Assembly (NCBI RefSeq): GCF_038069765.1
Contig: NZ_JBBPFS010000009.1
Span: 1 to 64,000 of the forward strand
From: Arthrobacter_B sp038069765
GTDB lineage: Bacteria > Actinomycetota > Actinomycetes > Actinomycetales > Micrococcaceae
Direction of reading: 5' to 3'
DNA length: 64,000 nucleotides
Numbering within the stretch: the stretch's first letter is position 1; every line of letters begins with the position of its first letter. The position numbers and the translations under genes are program-made. The notes under the pieces are model-generated. The model did no database searches, was not told the origin of the DNA, and saw nothing but the letters and a program-made list of their open reading frames with translations. Of the stretch, positions 32,684 through 41,648 are shown one piece after another.

Positions 32684-33457
32684 ATGACGAGAATCCGCTG
32701 GGCCGCCTGGTGCTGGATACTGTGCGTCCTGACTTTTCCGGCGCAGGTCCTCGCCGCCCTGCAGTGGCCGCAGAAGTACTCCTGGTCCTCGAACCTCATC
32801 AGCGACCTCGGAGTCACCGCCTGCGGCCTGTACAACCCGGGAACAGGGGTTGAACGTTTGATTTGTTCGCCGTGGCACCTGCTGGCGAACGGTTCCACCG
32901 TGGCCAACGGGCTGCTCCTTGCTGCGGGTTCGGCACTCCTGTGGTCTGCCTGGCCCAACCGCAGGCAGGGCCAGTGGGCCATGGCTCTCCTGCTGGTGGG
33001 CGGCCTGCTGGTGTCAGCTGTTGGCCTTCTGCCGTGGGACCTCTACCCGGCCGCCCACGAGACTGCCGCCCTCCTGCAGGCGTTCTGCCAATGGGCGGGA
33101 ATGGTGGTCCTGATCCTCGCGCTGGGCAGAGGATCCAGACTCGCAGCAGTCAGCCGGGCCACGGCACTTGCCCTGCTGGTCTCGGTCGCAGGTTTCATCC
33201 TCTTCCTCAGCGGCGTGGGCGGCGGCAAGGAGCCGATTCTGGGCCTCGGCGCGGCCGAACGTCTCGCTTTTGACTCCCTCACCCTCTGGGGCGTGGCCGT
33301 GGGCTGCCTTCTTCTCCGGCTGCCGGCCGGCCGGCCATCACCAGTCGTCAGCGTTGAAAACCCGGCGGCGGGTGCTGAGCAACTCCGCATCCGGACGGGC
33401 CGCGACCAGCCGTTCGACGGCGTCAAGCACTTCGGTGATGTGCGCACCGGAGGCTGA
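32684..33457 (+). CDS. DUF998 membrane protein
   Basis: A 257-residue protein of the DUF998 family with about six membrane segments (for example MALLLVGGLLVSAVGLLPW and ALALLVSVAGFILFLSGVG). The motif YSWSSNLISDLG near residue 32 is typical; the family is thought to include small-molecule or lipid-associated membrane proteins without known function. The membrane part ends near residue 213; the last roughly 44 residues are hydrophilic and are encoded opposite the 3' end of the DUF503 gene (120-base overlap), which suggests an original stop was lost. Leaderless promoter likely. Confidence 0.78.
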   Translation: MTRIRWAAWCWILCVLTFPAQVLAALQWPQKYSWSSNLISDLGVTACGLYNPGTGVERLICSPWHLLANGSTVANGLLLAAGSALLWSAWPNRRQGQWAMALLLVGGLLVSAVGLLPWDLYPAAHETAALLQAFCQWAGMVVLILALGRGSRLAAVSRATALALLVSVAGFILFLSGVGGGKEPILGLGAAERLAFDSLTLWGVAVGCLLLRLPAGRPSPVVSVENPAAGAEQLRIRTGRDQPFDGVKHFGDVRTGG

Positions 33458-33634
33458 CACCAGCCCCACGCCGATTTCGGCCCGCCGGTGCAGGTCAGGC
33501 TGGCCGGTCTCCGCAACAGACACGTCGAATTTGCGCCGCACCTCGGCAATGATCGGGCGGATAACGGAGCGCTTCCCCTTCAGCGAATGCACGTCCCCCA
33601 GCAGCAGGTCGAATTCAATGACTCCCATCCACAT
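33338..33634 (-). CDS. DUF503 (YlxP-like) protein
   Basis: A 98-residue single-domain protein. MGVIEFDLLLGDVHSLKGKR and KFDVSVAETGQPDLHRRAEI match DUF503; YlxP in other bacteria lies near nusA, infB and rbfA and may be linked to ribosome function, but that context is absent here. ATG 33634 was chosen; a second ATG at 33628 would also give the family start MGVIEF. GGAGGTG lies about 15 bases upstream, a rather long spacing for the first ATG but not better for the second. Its 3' end overlaps the DUF998 gene by 120 bases. Confidence 0.85.
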   Translation of the reverse strand: MWMGVIEFDLLLGDVHSLKGKRSVIRPIIAEVRRKFDVSVAETGQPDLHRRAEIGVGLVSASGAHITEVLDAVERLVAARPDAELLSTRRRVFNADDW

Positions 33635-33832
33635 GACGCCTATGGTGGTACACCTCCGCGTTTCGCGCCACCCGCGCCACCCCGCACCGCCCCCACCGCC
33701 CGCACCGCCCGGGCAAGCCCGGTCAGCCCAGCCCAAGGGAGCTGCAGGTTGGACCGCCGTGACCTCCGGCCCGCCGTGCACACGCCGCTGCCGCCGTGCA
33801 CACGCAGCGGCCGCAGTGTTATCTTCTCTAAG

Positions 33833-34309
33833 ATGAGCACGTCCAGCAGATCCCCTGTCCGTCCGCGCCGCCGCAACGTCCTCTCCGGAGTACTGGTGGG
33901 AATCGGGATTGCCGCTTTCGTGGACGAAGTCGTTTTTCACCAGCTGCTGCAGTGGCACCACTTCTACGACAAGTCCACCACCGCCGTCGGGCTCTTTTCC
34001 GACGGCCTCTTCCACGCCTTCGGCTGGTTTGCCGTGGTGGCGGGGCTCTTCCTTTTTGCCGACCTGCGGCGGTGGCACATCCTGCTGCCCGCCCGGTGGG
34101 CCGGGGCCGTCCTGCTGGGCACCGGCGCCTTCCAGCTTTATGACGGGACCGTGCAGCACAAGCTGATGGGCCTGCACCAGATCCGCTACAACGTTCCGCT
34201 GCTTCCCTATGACCTGCTGTGGAACGGCACTGCCGTCCTGATGATCCTCGCCGGAGCGGCACTGCTGTACCGCACCCGCCGAGACACGGCAGCGCCGGCC
34301 GGGGTCTAA
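33833..34309 (+). CDS. DUF2243 membrane protein
   Basis: A 158-residue protein with four membrane segments. IGIAAFVDEVVFHQLLQWHH is the DUF2243 signature, with His residues that could bind a metal or haem. It lies two bases before a caa3-type CtaG gene, the usual actinobacterial pairing, and the two are probably one unit for copper delivery or assembly of a haem-copper oxidase. A short palindrome ATCTT-ctct-AAGAT spans the ATG, and TATCTT sits at -13 to -8, a possible -10 of a leaderless transcript. Exact role is unknown. Confidence 0.85.
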   Translation: MSTSSRSPVRPRRRNVLSGVLVGIGIAAFVDEVVFHQLLQWHHFYDKSTTAVGLFSDGLFHAFGWFAVVAGLFLFADLRRWHILLPARWAGAVLLGTGAFQLYDGTVQHKLMGLHQIRYNVPLLPYDLLWNGTAVLMILAGAALLYRTRRDTAAPAGV

Positions 34310-34311
34310 CC

Positions 34312-35094
34312 ATGCACAGCCACGGGCAGGGGGCATTCGGCGCCGAGCTGGTGTTCCTGATTCCTGCCGCGGCAGCTGTGGCCGCGTATTGGGCGGGGAC
34401 CATTTCTTCCCGCTCCCGGGGCTGGCCGGTACACCGTGCCCTGCTGTTCACAGCCGGAGTCGGCGCAGTCCTTGCCTCCGTGCTGGGTCCGCTGGCAGTC
34501 CAAAGCCACGAGGATTTCGCCGTTCTGGGCGTCACCCATGTGCTGGCGGGCATGCTGGGACCGCTGCTGCTGGTCTTGTCCCGTCCGGTATCGCTGGCGC
34601 TGCGGGCCCTCGACGTGGTGCCGGCCCGGAGGCTGGCCCGCGTGCTGCGCAGCCGGCCGCTGCGGATCCTGACGTTCCCCCTCACGGCAGCGGTGCTGAA
34701 CGTCGGGGGCATGGTGGTGATGTTCCGCACCGGAGTCTTTGCCGCCATGCAGGAATCCCTGCCCGTCCACTGGCTGGTGACCTTCCACCTGGCCGCGGCC
34801 GGCTACCTGTACACCGCAGTGCTCGTGGGCCGAGATCCCATGCCGCATCGCGCGGGCTTTGGCTTCCGTGCCGCCGTTCTGATCGCTGCGACCGCCGGCC
34901 ATAACATCCTGGCCAAAACACTGTATGCGCAGCCGCCGCCCGGAGTGCCGCAGGCGGCAGGAGAAACCGGCGCCCTGGTCCTCTATTACGGCGGCGGGGC
35001 AGTGGAGCTGGCAGTGGTGGTCCTGCTGTGCCGGCAGTGGTACGTCGCAACGCGGCCGCGCGGAAGTGTCGCCTCCCCGCTGCATCATCAGTAG
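34312..35094 (+). CDS. cytochrome c oxidase assembly protein (caa3_CtaG family)
   Basis: A 260-residue membrane protein with six to seven segments of the caa3_CtaG family, helping insert copper into cytochrome caa3-type oxidase. Recognisable blocks are FAVLGVTHVLAGMLGPLLLV, LNVGGMVVMFRTGVF, HWLVTFHLAAAGYLY and IAATAGHNILAKTLYAQ; the His residues probably contact metal. It starts two bases after DUF2243 with GGGG upstream. No oxidase subunit genes are here, so it must act with genes elsewhere. Confidence 0.88.
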   Translation: MHSHGQGAFGAELVFLIPAAAAVAAYWAGTISSRSRGWPVHRALLFTAGVGAVLASVLGPLAVQSHEDFAVLGVTHVLAGMLGPLLLVLSRPVSLALRALDVVPARRLARVLRSRPLRILTFPLTAAVLNVGGMVVMFRTGVFAAMQESLPVHWLVTFHLAAAGYLYTAVLVGRDPMPHRAGFGFRAAVLIAATAGHNILAKTLYAQPPPGVPQAAGETGALVLYYGGGAVELAVVVLLCRQWYVATRPRGSVASPLHHQ

Positions 35095-35144
35095 GCTTAC
35101 TATATGCGGCCAACCGGAGGGCCGCCGGCACGACAAGGGGTTCC

Positions 35145-36821
35145 ATGACCATTACACGCAAAGACCTGCTGAAGACCGCTGTAGACATCTTCGGCTGGGA
35201 CACGTTCCGGGACGGACAGCTGGACGCGATGGAAGCCGTTGTCGGCGGCCGGGATGTCCTGTGCGTCATGCCCACCGGCTACGGGAAATCCGGCATCTAT
35301 CAAGTGCCGGCGTTGACGCTTCCCGGGGTCGCCGTCGTCGTTTCCCCGTTGATCGCCCTGCAGCGCGACCAGGCTGACGCCATCAATGAGGCCGCCGGCC
35401 GGGTGCGGGCCTACGTCCTGAACTCCACGCAGGCGCAGGGCTCCATTGATGAGGCCTGGGCGGCGGCCGAGAACCCGGATGAAACCGTGCGGGCCAAGTT
35501 CCTGTTTCTTGCGCCGGAGCAGCTGGCACGGGAGGAAGTCGCGGATCGGCTCGCAGCACTGGATGTCTCGCTCCTTGTCATCGACGAGGCGCACTGCGTC
35601 TCGTCCTGGGGCCATGATTTCAGGCCCGATTACCTGCAGCTCGGCACCTTGGTCCAGGCTCTGGGGTGCCCCGTCCTGGCCCTGACGGCCACAGCCGCAC
35701 CTCCGGTGCGCAGCGAAATTATCGCCTCGCTAAACCTGCGGGAGCCGCTGGTCCTGGCCCACGGGTTCGACCGGCCCAACCTGCACCTGGCCGTGCAGAT
35801 GCATGTCTCTGCCGAAGACAAACGCCGTGCCGTCCTCGAAACGGTGCCGGAGCTGCCCGGCCCGGGGCTGCTGTACGTGGCCACCCGGCGCGAGACCGAG
35901 GATTACGCTGCCGGGCTGGAAGAACGGGGCATGCGTGCTGAGTCCTACCATTCGTCGCGGCGTGCCAAGGACCGCAAAGAGGTCCACCGGAAGTTCCTCG
36001 ACGACGAGGTGGACGTGGTTGCCGCCACCAGCGCATTCGGCATGGGGATCGACAAGCCGAATGTCCGGTTTGTGGTGCATTCGGCCATCCCGGACTCCAT
36101 CGACAGCTACTACCAGGAGATCGGCCGCGGCGGACGGGACGGCGAGCCGGCCTACGCCGTCCTGCACTACCGGCCCGAAGACCTGGGGTTGCGCCGGTTT
36201 TTCGCCAGCAAGACTCCGGATGCGGACGGGCTGGGGCAGCTGCTGGCAGTTTTGCGGGCTCACGACGGCGGCGCCACGCCCGCGGAGCTGCGCACCGAGT
36301 TGGGAATCAGCTCCCGGAAGCTGGGCGGGCTGCTGAACCTGCTCCGGGAGTCGGGCGCAGTGACGGAGGATTCCGGCGTCTACCGGGCCGGGACCATGAG
36401 CCCGGAAGAAGCCGTTGAGGCTGCCGTCGCCTTTGCCGAACGCCGGGAGAACATTGACCAGTCCCGCGTGGACATGGCCCGGCAGTATGCCGAGACCACC
36501 GGCTGCCGGCGGGAGTTCCTGCTGGGCTATTTCGGCGAGCAGCTCGGAGGGCCCTGCGACAACTGCGATAACTGCGAAAAAGCCGCAGCGCAGGGTGACG
36601 CCCCCGCGGGGAAACCTGAGCCCGCCCAGGATCCGGAGGCAAAGCCCTTTCCCCTGCAGTCGCCCGTTGCCCACAGCGAGTGGGGCCCCGGCATGGTGAT
36701 GAGTTACGACGACGGCACCGTCACCGTGCTGTTCGAAAGCGAGGGCTACAAGACGCTCTCGCTGGACCTCGTACTGGAAAAGGACCTGCTCAAGCCGGCG
36801 GGCGCCGTCGCCGAGGACTGA
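35145..36821 (+). CDS. recQ: RecQ-type DNA helicase
   Basis: A 558-residue ATP-dependent 3'-5' DNA helicase of the RecQ family. Motif 0 is FRDGQLDAMEAVVGGRDVL; Walker A is MPTGYGKSG; Walker B is VIDEAHCVSSWGHDFRP; motif III is ALTATA; motif VI is EIGRGGRDGEP. The zinc site follows the helicase core (CRREFLLGYFGEQ, then CDNCDNCEK). Instead of an HRDC domain the protein ends with HSEWGPGMVMSYDDGTVTVL, a small Tudor-like fold similar in style to the C-terminus of PcrA/UvrD. AAGGGG lies before the ATG. TACTAT at 35098 could be its -10. Confidence 0.9.
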   Translation: MTITRKDLLKTAVDIFGWDTFRDGQLDAMEAVVGGRDVLCVMPTGYGKSGIYQVPALTLPGVAVVVSPLIALQRDQADAINEAAGRVRAYVLNSTQAQGSIDEAWAAAENPDETVRAKFLFLAPEQLAREEVADRLAALDVSLLVIDEAHCVSSWGHDFRPDYLQLGTLVQALGCPVLALTATAAPPVRSEIIASLNLREPLVLAHGFDRPNLHLAVQMHVSAEDKRRAVLETVPELPGPGLLYVATRRETEDYAAGLEERGMRAESYHSSRRAKDRKEVHRKFLDDEVDVVAATSAFGMGIDKPNVRFVVHSAIPDSIDSYYQEIGRGGRDGEPAYAVLHYRPEDLGLRRFFASKTPDADGLGQLLAVLRAHDGGATPAELRTELGISSRKLGGLLNLLRESGAVTEDSGVYRAGTMSPEEAVEAAVAFAERRENIDQSRVDMARQYAETTGCRREFLLGYFGEQLGGPCDNCDNCEKAAAQGDAPAGKPEPAQDPEAKPFPLQSPVAHSEWGPGMVMSYDDGTVTVLFESEGYKTLSLDLVLEKDLLKPAGAVAED

Positions 36822-36838
36822 GGAAACCCAGCAGCGAC

Positions 36839-36921
36839 GACACCCGGACGGAGCACCCGACTCAGGTTCGGGTGTCCACTTTAGGTTCGGGTGTCAGGTT
36901 AGGGTGTCAGGTTCGGGTGTC
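36839..36921. repeat. 13-bp tandem repeats AGGTTCGGGTGTC with hairpin
   Basis: AGGTTCGGGTGTC or a one-base variant occurs at 36864-36876, 36883-36895, 36896-36908 and 36909-36921. The first copy can fold with CACCCGA (36854-36860) or GACACCCG (36839-36846) into a hairpin after recQ. The last copies form the 3' end of the dehydrogenase gene, including its stop codon. Confidence 0.88.
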
Positions 36922-37815
36922 AGCCGCCAGCGTTCCGTCCACCAGCCGGACGATCATGGAGCAGTCCCGGGACGACTGCCCGGAATCCACCAGACGCTGG
37001 AAGAGCTGCTGGACATGTTCACCGATTTCCAGCGGCGTTCCGGTATCGCGGGCAGCTGAGATGGCAAGGTTGATGTCTTTGTTGGCCAGCTCGGCGGTAA
37101 ACGTCGGAGCAAAGTCGTTGTTGGACGCCGCCGTTGCTACGACTCCCGGCATGGGGTACCAGGTGCGGAGCGCCCAGCTGTCCCCCGACGATACCGAGGC
37201 AATGTCCCAGAAGACCTGCTTGTCCAAGCCCAGGCGGTCGGCGAGGACGGCACCCTCGGCAGCGCCGGCGAGGTTGATAAACAGCATCAGGTTGTTGCAG
37301 ATCTTGGCAGCTTGGCCTGTGGTGGCTCCCCCGGTGGGGATGATGTTGCCGGCCATCGGATCGATGTAGCCGGCGGCATCCCGCACGGCATCGGCTTCGC
37401 CGCCCACCATGAACGTCAGGGTGCCGGCCTCGGCACCGCTGATTCCGCCGGAGACGGGAGCGTCCACAAAGCGGTAGCCGGCAGCAGCTGCAGCCTTGTG
37501 CAGCTCCTGGGCTGATTCAATGTCGATGGTTGACGAATCCACCAGCAGGGTTCGGGTGTCCGCGGACGCCAGCACCCCGTCCTCCCCCAGATATACGGCC
37601 CTGGCATGTTCGCCTTTGGGAAGCATGGTGAAGACGACGTCGGCGCCGGACACCGCGTCGGCGATGCTGCCCGCGGACTCCACTCCGTGCTCGTGTGCTG
37701 CGGCCACCGCCGCCGGATTCACGTCGTATCCACGGACGGTATGTCCGGCCTTCACCAGGTTGGCCGACATGAAGCCGCCCATGTTTCCCAGACCAATCCA
37801 TCCCACTGCAGCCAT
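36907..37815 (-). CDS. mmsB: 3-hydroxyisobutyrate dehydrogenase
   Basis: A 302-residue NAD-dependent beta-hydroxyacid dehydrogenase, last steps of valine breakdown: 3-hydroxyisobutyrate to methylmalonate semialdehyde. GWIGLGNMGGFMSANLVKAG is the nucleotide-binding turn, FVDAPVSGGISGAEAGTLTF the substrate loop, and GQAAKICNNLMLF holds the catalytic Lys; KDINLAI is also family-like. ATG 37815 has GGGAG seven bases upstream. No other valine genes are nearby; the transporter just upstream on the same strand may bring in a related acid. The stop lies in a tandem repeat; the C-terminal DTRT comes from it. Confidence 0.9.
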   Translation of the reverse strand: MAAVGWIGLGNMGGFMSANLVKAGHTVRGYDVNPAAVAAAHEHGVESAGSIADAVSGADVVFTMLPKGEHARAVYLGEDGVLASADTRTLLVDSSTIDIESAQELHKAAAAAGYRFVDAPVSGGISGAEAGTLTFMVGGEADAVRDAAGYIDPMAGNIIPTGGATTGQAAKICNNLMLFINLAGAAEGAVLADRLGLDKQVFWDIASVSSGDSWALRTWYPMPGVVATAASNNDFAPTFTAELANKDINLAISAARDTGTPLEIGEHVQQLFQRLVDSGQSSRDCSMIVRLVDGTLAADTRT

Positions 37816-37909
37816 GATCGAGCTCCCTTGCTTGTGCGGCACCTCTGGAGGTGCACGTTGTAAAAATCAGAATGGCAGTCCGCCCGAAGGTGACGGGGGC
37901 GGGTAAGTG

Positions 37910-39355
37910 CTACTTTCGTTCTCCCCCGGTGTCAGCGCTGGAGGCCTCAGTACGGGCAGCATCGGCGCTCTTGGAGGCCGCCAGCAGGTCCGCCGTCCCC
38001 TGCGCGTCGGCCGCGTCCACGTCCTGCAGGGAAATGCCGTTGGTTTCCCTGAGCACCAGTACGGAAACCGCCGTGACGGCACAGGCGATCAGCAGGTAGA
38101 TCGCCACCGGGGTTGAGGAGTTGTACCGCTCCAGCAGAGACGTCGCAATGATCGGCGCCAGTGAACCGGCGACGATCGACGTCACCTGGTACCCCAGGGA
38201 AACACCGGAATAGCGCATCCTGGTGGGGAACATTTCCGCCATGATGGCCGGCTGTCCGGCGTACATCAGCGCGTGGAACAGCAATCCGATCGTCACGGCC
38301 GCCAGAATCACGAGGTCATTGGCCGTGTCCATCATCGGGAAGGCGAAAAAGCCCCAAGTGGCACCCAGGACCGCGCCGGCGAAGTACACCGGACGCCGTC
38401 CCAGCCGGTCCGACATGCGGCCCACCAGCGGCACCGCGCAGAAGTGGATGAAGTGGGCAACGAGCAGCAGCAGCAGAATCCGCGACGTGTCCACCTCGAC
38501 GACGAGCCGGAGGTAGGTGATGGAGAAGGTCACCACAAGGTAATACAGAATGTTCTCGGCAAACCGCAGGCCCATGGCGGTGAAGACGCCGCGGGGGTAC
38601 CGCTTGAAAACTTCGATCACCCCGTAGCCCTTGGCTTCCTGCTCCACTTCCTTCTGGGCTTCCAGGAAGATCGGTGCGTCGCTGACCTTGGTCCTGATGT
38701 AGTAACCCACCAGCACAATCACTGCCGAGAGCCAGAAGGCAATCCGCCAGCCCCAGCCCAGGAAGGCGGCTTCGGACAGCGTGGAGGAGAGAATGAACAG
38801 CACTCCGGTGGCGAGCAGGTTGCCCATCGGCACCGCGGACTGCGGCCAGCTGGACCAGAAGCCGCGCGACTTGTTGGGGCTGTGTTCGGCCACCAGCAGG
38901 ACGGCGCCGCCCCATTCACCGCCTACGGCGAAACCCTGGATGAACCGCAGCAGCACCAGCAGTCCCGGAGCCCAGTACCCCAGCTCGTTGAACCCGGGCA
39001 GGCACCCCATCAGGAACGTTGAGACGCCCACCAGGATGATGCTGAGCTGGAGCAGCTTTTTGCGGCCCAGCTTGTCACCAAAGTGTCCAAAAACGATCCC
39101 GCCGATGGGCCGGGCCACAAAACCGACGGCGTAGGTCACGAAGGCCGCGATGATCCCGTCCAGCTCGGTGTTGGCATTAGGGAAAAACAACTTGGCAAAA
39201 ACCAGCGTGGAAGCAGCCGCATAAAGGAAAAACTCGTACCACTCAACGACAGTGCCGGCCATGGAGGCCGCCACTACTTTCTTCAGTCCCTCCGGGGCCG
39301 CCTGCTTGCCGCGGGCCGCCGGTGATCCGTCCTGCCGGGGAATTCCTGTGCTCAT
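37910..39355 (-). CDS. MFS transporter, metabolite:H+ symporter family
   Basis: A 481-residue major facilitator of the MHS type (shikimate/proline-betaine/citrate-like transporters). VVEWYEFFLYAAASTLVF at the front, GHFGDKLGRKKLLQLS at loop 2-3, and GFAVGGEWGGAVLLV are diagnostic. Twelve membrane segments. AGGAGC lies eight bases before ATG 39355. The 94-base gap to mmsB downstream on the same strand suggests co-transcription, hence uptake of an organic acid used by that enzyme; this is an inference. The C-terminal 30 residues are acidic and hydrophilic. Confidence 0.88.
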   Translation of the reverse strand: MSTGIPRQDGSPAARGKQAAPEGLKKVVAASMAGTVVEWYEFFLYAAASTLVFAKLFFPNANTELDGIIAAFVTYAVGFVARPIGGIVFGHFGDKLGRKKLLQLSIILVGVSTFLMGCLPGFNELGYWAPGLLVLLRFIQGFAVGGEWGGAVLLVAEHSPNKSRGFWSSWPQSAVPMGNLLATGVLFILSSTLSEAAFLGWGWRIAFWLSAVIVLVGYYIRTKVSDAPIFLEAQKEVEQEAKGYGVIEVFKRYPRGVFTAMGLRFAENILYYLVVTFSITYLRLVVEVDTSRILLLLLVAHFIHFCAVPLVGRMSDRLGRRPVYFAGAVLGATWGFFAFPMMDTANDLVILAAVTIGLLFHALMYAGQPAIMAEMFPTRMRYSGVSLGYQVTSIVAGSLAPIIATSLLERYNSSTPVAIYLLIACAVTAVSVLVLRETNGISLQDVDAADAQGTADLLAASKSADAARTEASSADTGGERK

Positions 39356-39562
39356 GGGGATGCTCCTGATGATGTCTCCGTTGACATAAAACGTAAGCAT
39401 CACAAACTGCCGGGGCAGCTGATGATGCTTAGAGTATGGCGGCATACCGGGGCCTGTTCAACGCCTTACAAGTGCGCGGCGCGCCTGATTTTCGGGGCCG
39501 GGGTCTGCGCACGCAGTCGGCGGCTGCCTGCGCCGGCGGGTAGTTCACCGCCGGCCCCGGCA

Positions 39563-39591
39563 TTGTGTCCTACAGAACATTCCCCTAAGAA
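39563..39591 (+). promoter_or_regulatory. probable promoter of the polyketide operon
   Basis: TTGTGT (39563-39568), a 17-base spacer, and TAAGAA (39586-39591) whose last base is seven before the ATG at 39598. No ribosome site is visible, so the first gene may be leaderless. Confidence 0.4.
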
Positions 39592-39597
39592 TGGACT

Positions 39598-40854
39598 ATG
39601 ACGGTTACTCTCAGATCTCTGGAAATTGCTGTTCCCCCCACTGTGCTGGTCCAAACCGAAGCACGTGATGTGTTCGCCGCCCAGCCCGGCCTCACCAGGC
39701 TGGGCCAAAGGCTCGTGGCCACGTGTTTCAATTCCGCTGCCATCGACACCCGGCGCACCGCCCTTTCCGAACTTTCTCTGTCCTACCGGTCCGACAATCC
39801 CGTTTTCTTTGATTCGGCATCCGGCAACATGCTCAGTCCCAGCACGAAAACCCGAAACGATATTTTTGCCACCGAAGCCACAAAACTCTTCATTGAATCA
39901 GCCCAGAAAGCCGTTGACGCGTGCGAGGGCATTGGCCCCGAAGACGTCACCCACGTTATTACCGTCTCCTGCACCGGGTTCTTTAACCCCGGTCCGGATT
40001 ACAAAGTAGTCAGGGCTCTGGGCCTCAACGCCTCGGTGCAGCGGTTCCATCTGGGCTTCATGGGTTGCTACGCGGCTTTTCCGGCGATGCGGGCAGCCAA
40101 GTCCTTCTGCGATGCCGATCCTGAAGCAGTAGTTCTCGTGGTCAGCGCCGAACTGTGTTCCCTGCACGTCCGTACCTCTAATGATCCGGACACCATCATG
40201 GGCTCCTCGCTCTTCGCCGACGGCGCCGCCGCGGCCGTCATTACCGCCCGCGACCTGCCCGGCAACGCCCCCGGCATCCAGCTGGACCACTTCGAAACCG
40301 TGCTGACCCCGGTGGGCGAGGAATCCATGGCCTGGAACATCGGGGACGAGGGCTTCGAAATGGTGCTCGGGACGTACGTTCCGCACATCATCGACGACCA
40401 CATTGTCGGGGCCCTCGAGCCGCTGCTCGCCCGTGATCCCTCCGTTGCCGGGTTGCCGTACCGCGACATCGAGCACTGGGCGATCCACCCCGGCGGACGC
40501 AGCATCCTGGACAAGGTCGAAGCCAAGCTCGACCTGAGCGAGGAACAGCTGGTTCCTGCCCGTGAAACCCTGCGCAACTGGGGCAACATGTCCAGTGCGA
40601 CCGTGCTGTTTGTGCTCAAGCACATCCTGGACCAGCCCTTCCGCGGCGGCAACGAGCGCATTTGCTCCATGGCCTTCGGTCCGGGCCTGACCGTGGAAAC
40701 CGGCCTCTTCACCCGCGTCGGCGGGCCGGTGAACGCGAGCGCCGGCGAACAGGCCGGCGAGCAGGCCGAAGTGCAGGGGGAGGAACGAACAATGGCCCAC
40801 GGAACGGCACAGGCACCGGAAACGGCAGCGGTGCCGGCACCGGCGGGCGTGTGA
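39598..40854 (+). CDS. type III polyketide synthase (alkylresorcinol/alkylpyrone synthase-like)
   Basis: A 418-residue chalcone/stilbene synthase-family enzyme that extends an acyl-CoA starter with malonyl-CoA units and cyclises the product. Catalytic triad: Cys157 (FMGCYAAF), His297 (AIHPGG) and Asn330 (NWGNMSS). The usual GTSSxxxD loop appears as MGSSLFADGAAA. The C-terminal 35 residues (GEQAGEQAEVQGEERT...) are an Ala/Glu/Gln-rich extension absent from typical members (350-390 residues). The stop overlaps the methyltransferase start (GTGA). With its two partner genes the arrangement resembles the Streptomyces griseus srsABC phenolic-lipid operon. Confidence 0.92.
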   Translation: MTVTLRSLEIAVPPTVLVQTEARDVFAAQPGLTRLGQRLVATCFNSAAIDTRRTALSELSLSYRSDNPVFFDSASGNMLSPSTKTRNDIFATEATKLFIESAQKAVDACEGIGPEDVTHVITVSCTGFFNPGPDYKVVRALGLNASVQRFHLGFMGCYAAFPAMRAAKSFCDADPEAVVLVVSAELCSLHVRTSNDPDTIMGSSLFADGAAAAVITARDLPGNAPGIQLDHFETVLTPVGEESMAWNIGDEGFEMVLGTYVPHIIDDHIVGALEPLLARDPSVAGLPYRDIEHWAIHPGGRSILDKVEAKLDLSEEQLVPARETLRNWGNMSSATVLFVLKHILDQPFRGGNERICSMAFGPGLTVETGLFTRVGGPVNASAGEQAGEQAEVQGEERTMAHGTAQAPETAAVPAPAGV

Positions 40855-41648
40855 GCGGCAAACCCTTCCCGGCGCCCCACAGCTCCGCGGCGCGCGGCTC
40901 CCTGACGCAAGGTCCCCTTGCCCGGCGGCTGACACCGCCGCAGCTCCGGTCCCTGGCGGAACGGGATCCTGCGGCCGTGGAGGAGATGGACCGGCCGGAC
41001 TGTGATCCGGAGAAGCTCCGGCGTACCTATGCCCAGTTCTGGCTCATCAATTCGGTGGTGTCCGGCTGGAGGCGCAACTACGTCCGTTACCTGCGTCCGC
41101 AGTTCGACTCGGGCCGCACCAACACGCTGCTGGACATCGGCTCCGGCGGCGGTGATGTGCCGCGCATGCTGGCCCGGTGGGCACGCCGCGACGGTCTGCG
41201 CCTGGAAATTACCGGGATCGATCCCGATCCGCGCGCGCACGCCTTCGCTTCATCGCGTCCGGCGCTGCCCGGGCTTAGTTTCCGCCGGGCGTTCAGTTCG
41301 GAGCTGGTCGCTGAAGGCCGGACGTACGACGTCGTCATCTCCAACCACGTCCTGCACCACCTCACCGACGGGGAGTTCTCCGTGCTGCTCGCAGATTCGG
41401 AGGTACTGGGCCGGCGGTTGAGCCTGCACGGCGACATTGAGCGCAGCCGCTGGGGTTATGCCCTTTTCTCCGCCGGAACCCTGCCGTTTTTTCCCGGGAG
41501 TTTTATCCGGCAGGACGGGCTCACCTCCATCCGCCGCAGTTACACCGCGGCGGAACTGGCAGCCGTTGCCCCGCCCGGCTGGCGCTGCCTGCAGCAGCGT
41601 CCGTGGCAGAACCTGCTGATGCGGACAACGCCGGGAGACAACGGATGA
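40851..41648 (+). CDS. class I SAM-dependent methyltransferase
   Basis: A 265-residue methyltransferase. LLDIGSGGGDVPRMLARWA is the SAM-binding motif I; EITGIDPDPRA is the acidic loop (motif II); YDVVISNHVLHHLTDGEF is motif IV. SAM-dependent O- or C-methylation of the polyketide aromatic ring is expected. The start GTG overlaps the polyketide synthase stop (GTGA) and the stop overlaps the next start (ATGA), so it is tightly coupled to both. The SrsB enzyme of the Streptomyces operon belongs, as I recall, to a different methyltransferase fold, so a class I enzyme here would be an alternative solution to the same step. Confidence 0.88.
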   Translation: MSGKPFPAPHSSAARGSLTQGPLARRLTPPQLRSLAERDPAAVEEMDRPDCDPEKLRRTYAQFWLINSVVSGWRRNYVRYLRPQFDSGRTNTLLDIGSGGGDVPRMLARWARRDGLRLEITGIDPDPRAHAFASSRPALPGLSFRRAFSSELVAEGRTYDVVISNHVLHHLTDGEFSVLLADSEVLGRRLSLHGDIERSRWGYALFSAGTLPFFPGSFIRQDGLTSIRRSYTAAELAAVAPPGWRCLQQRPWQNLLMRTTPGDNG

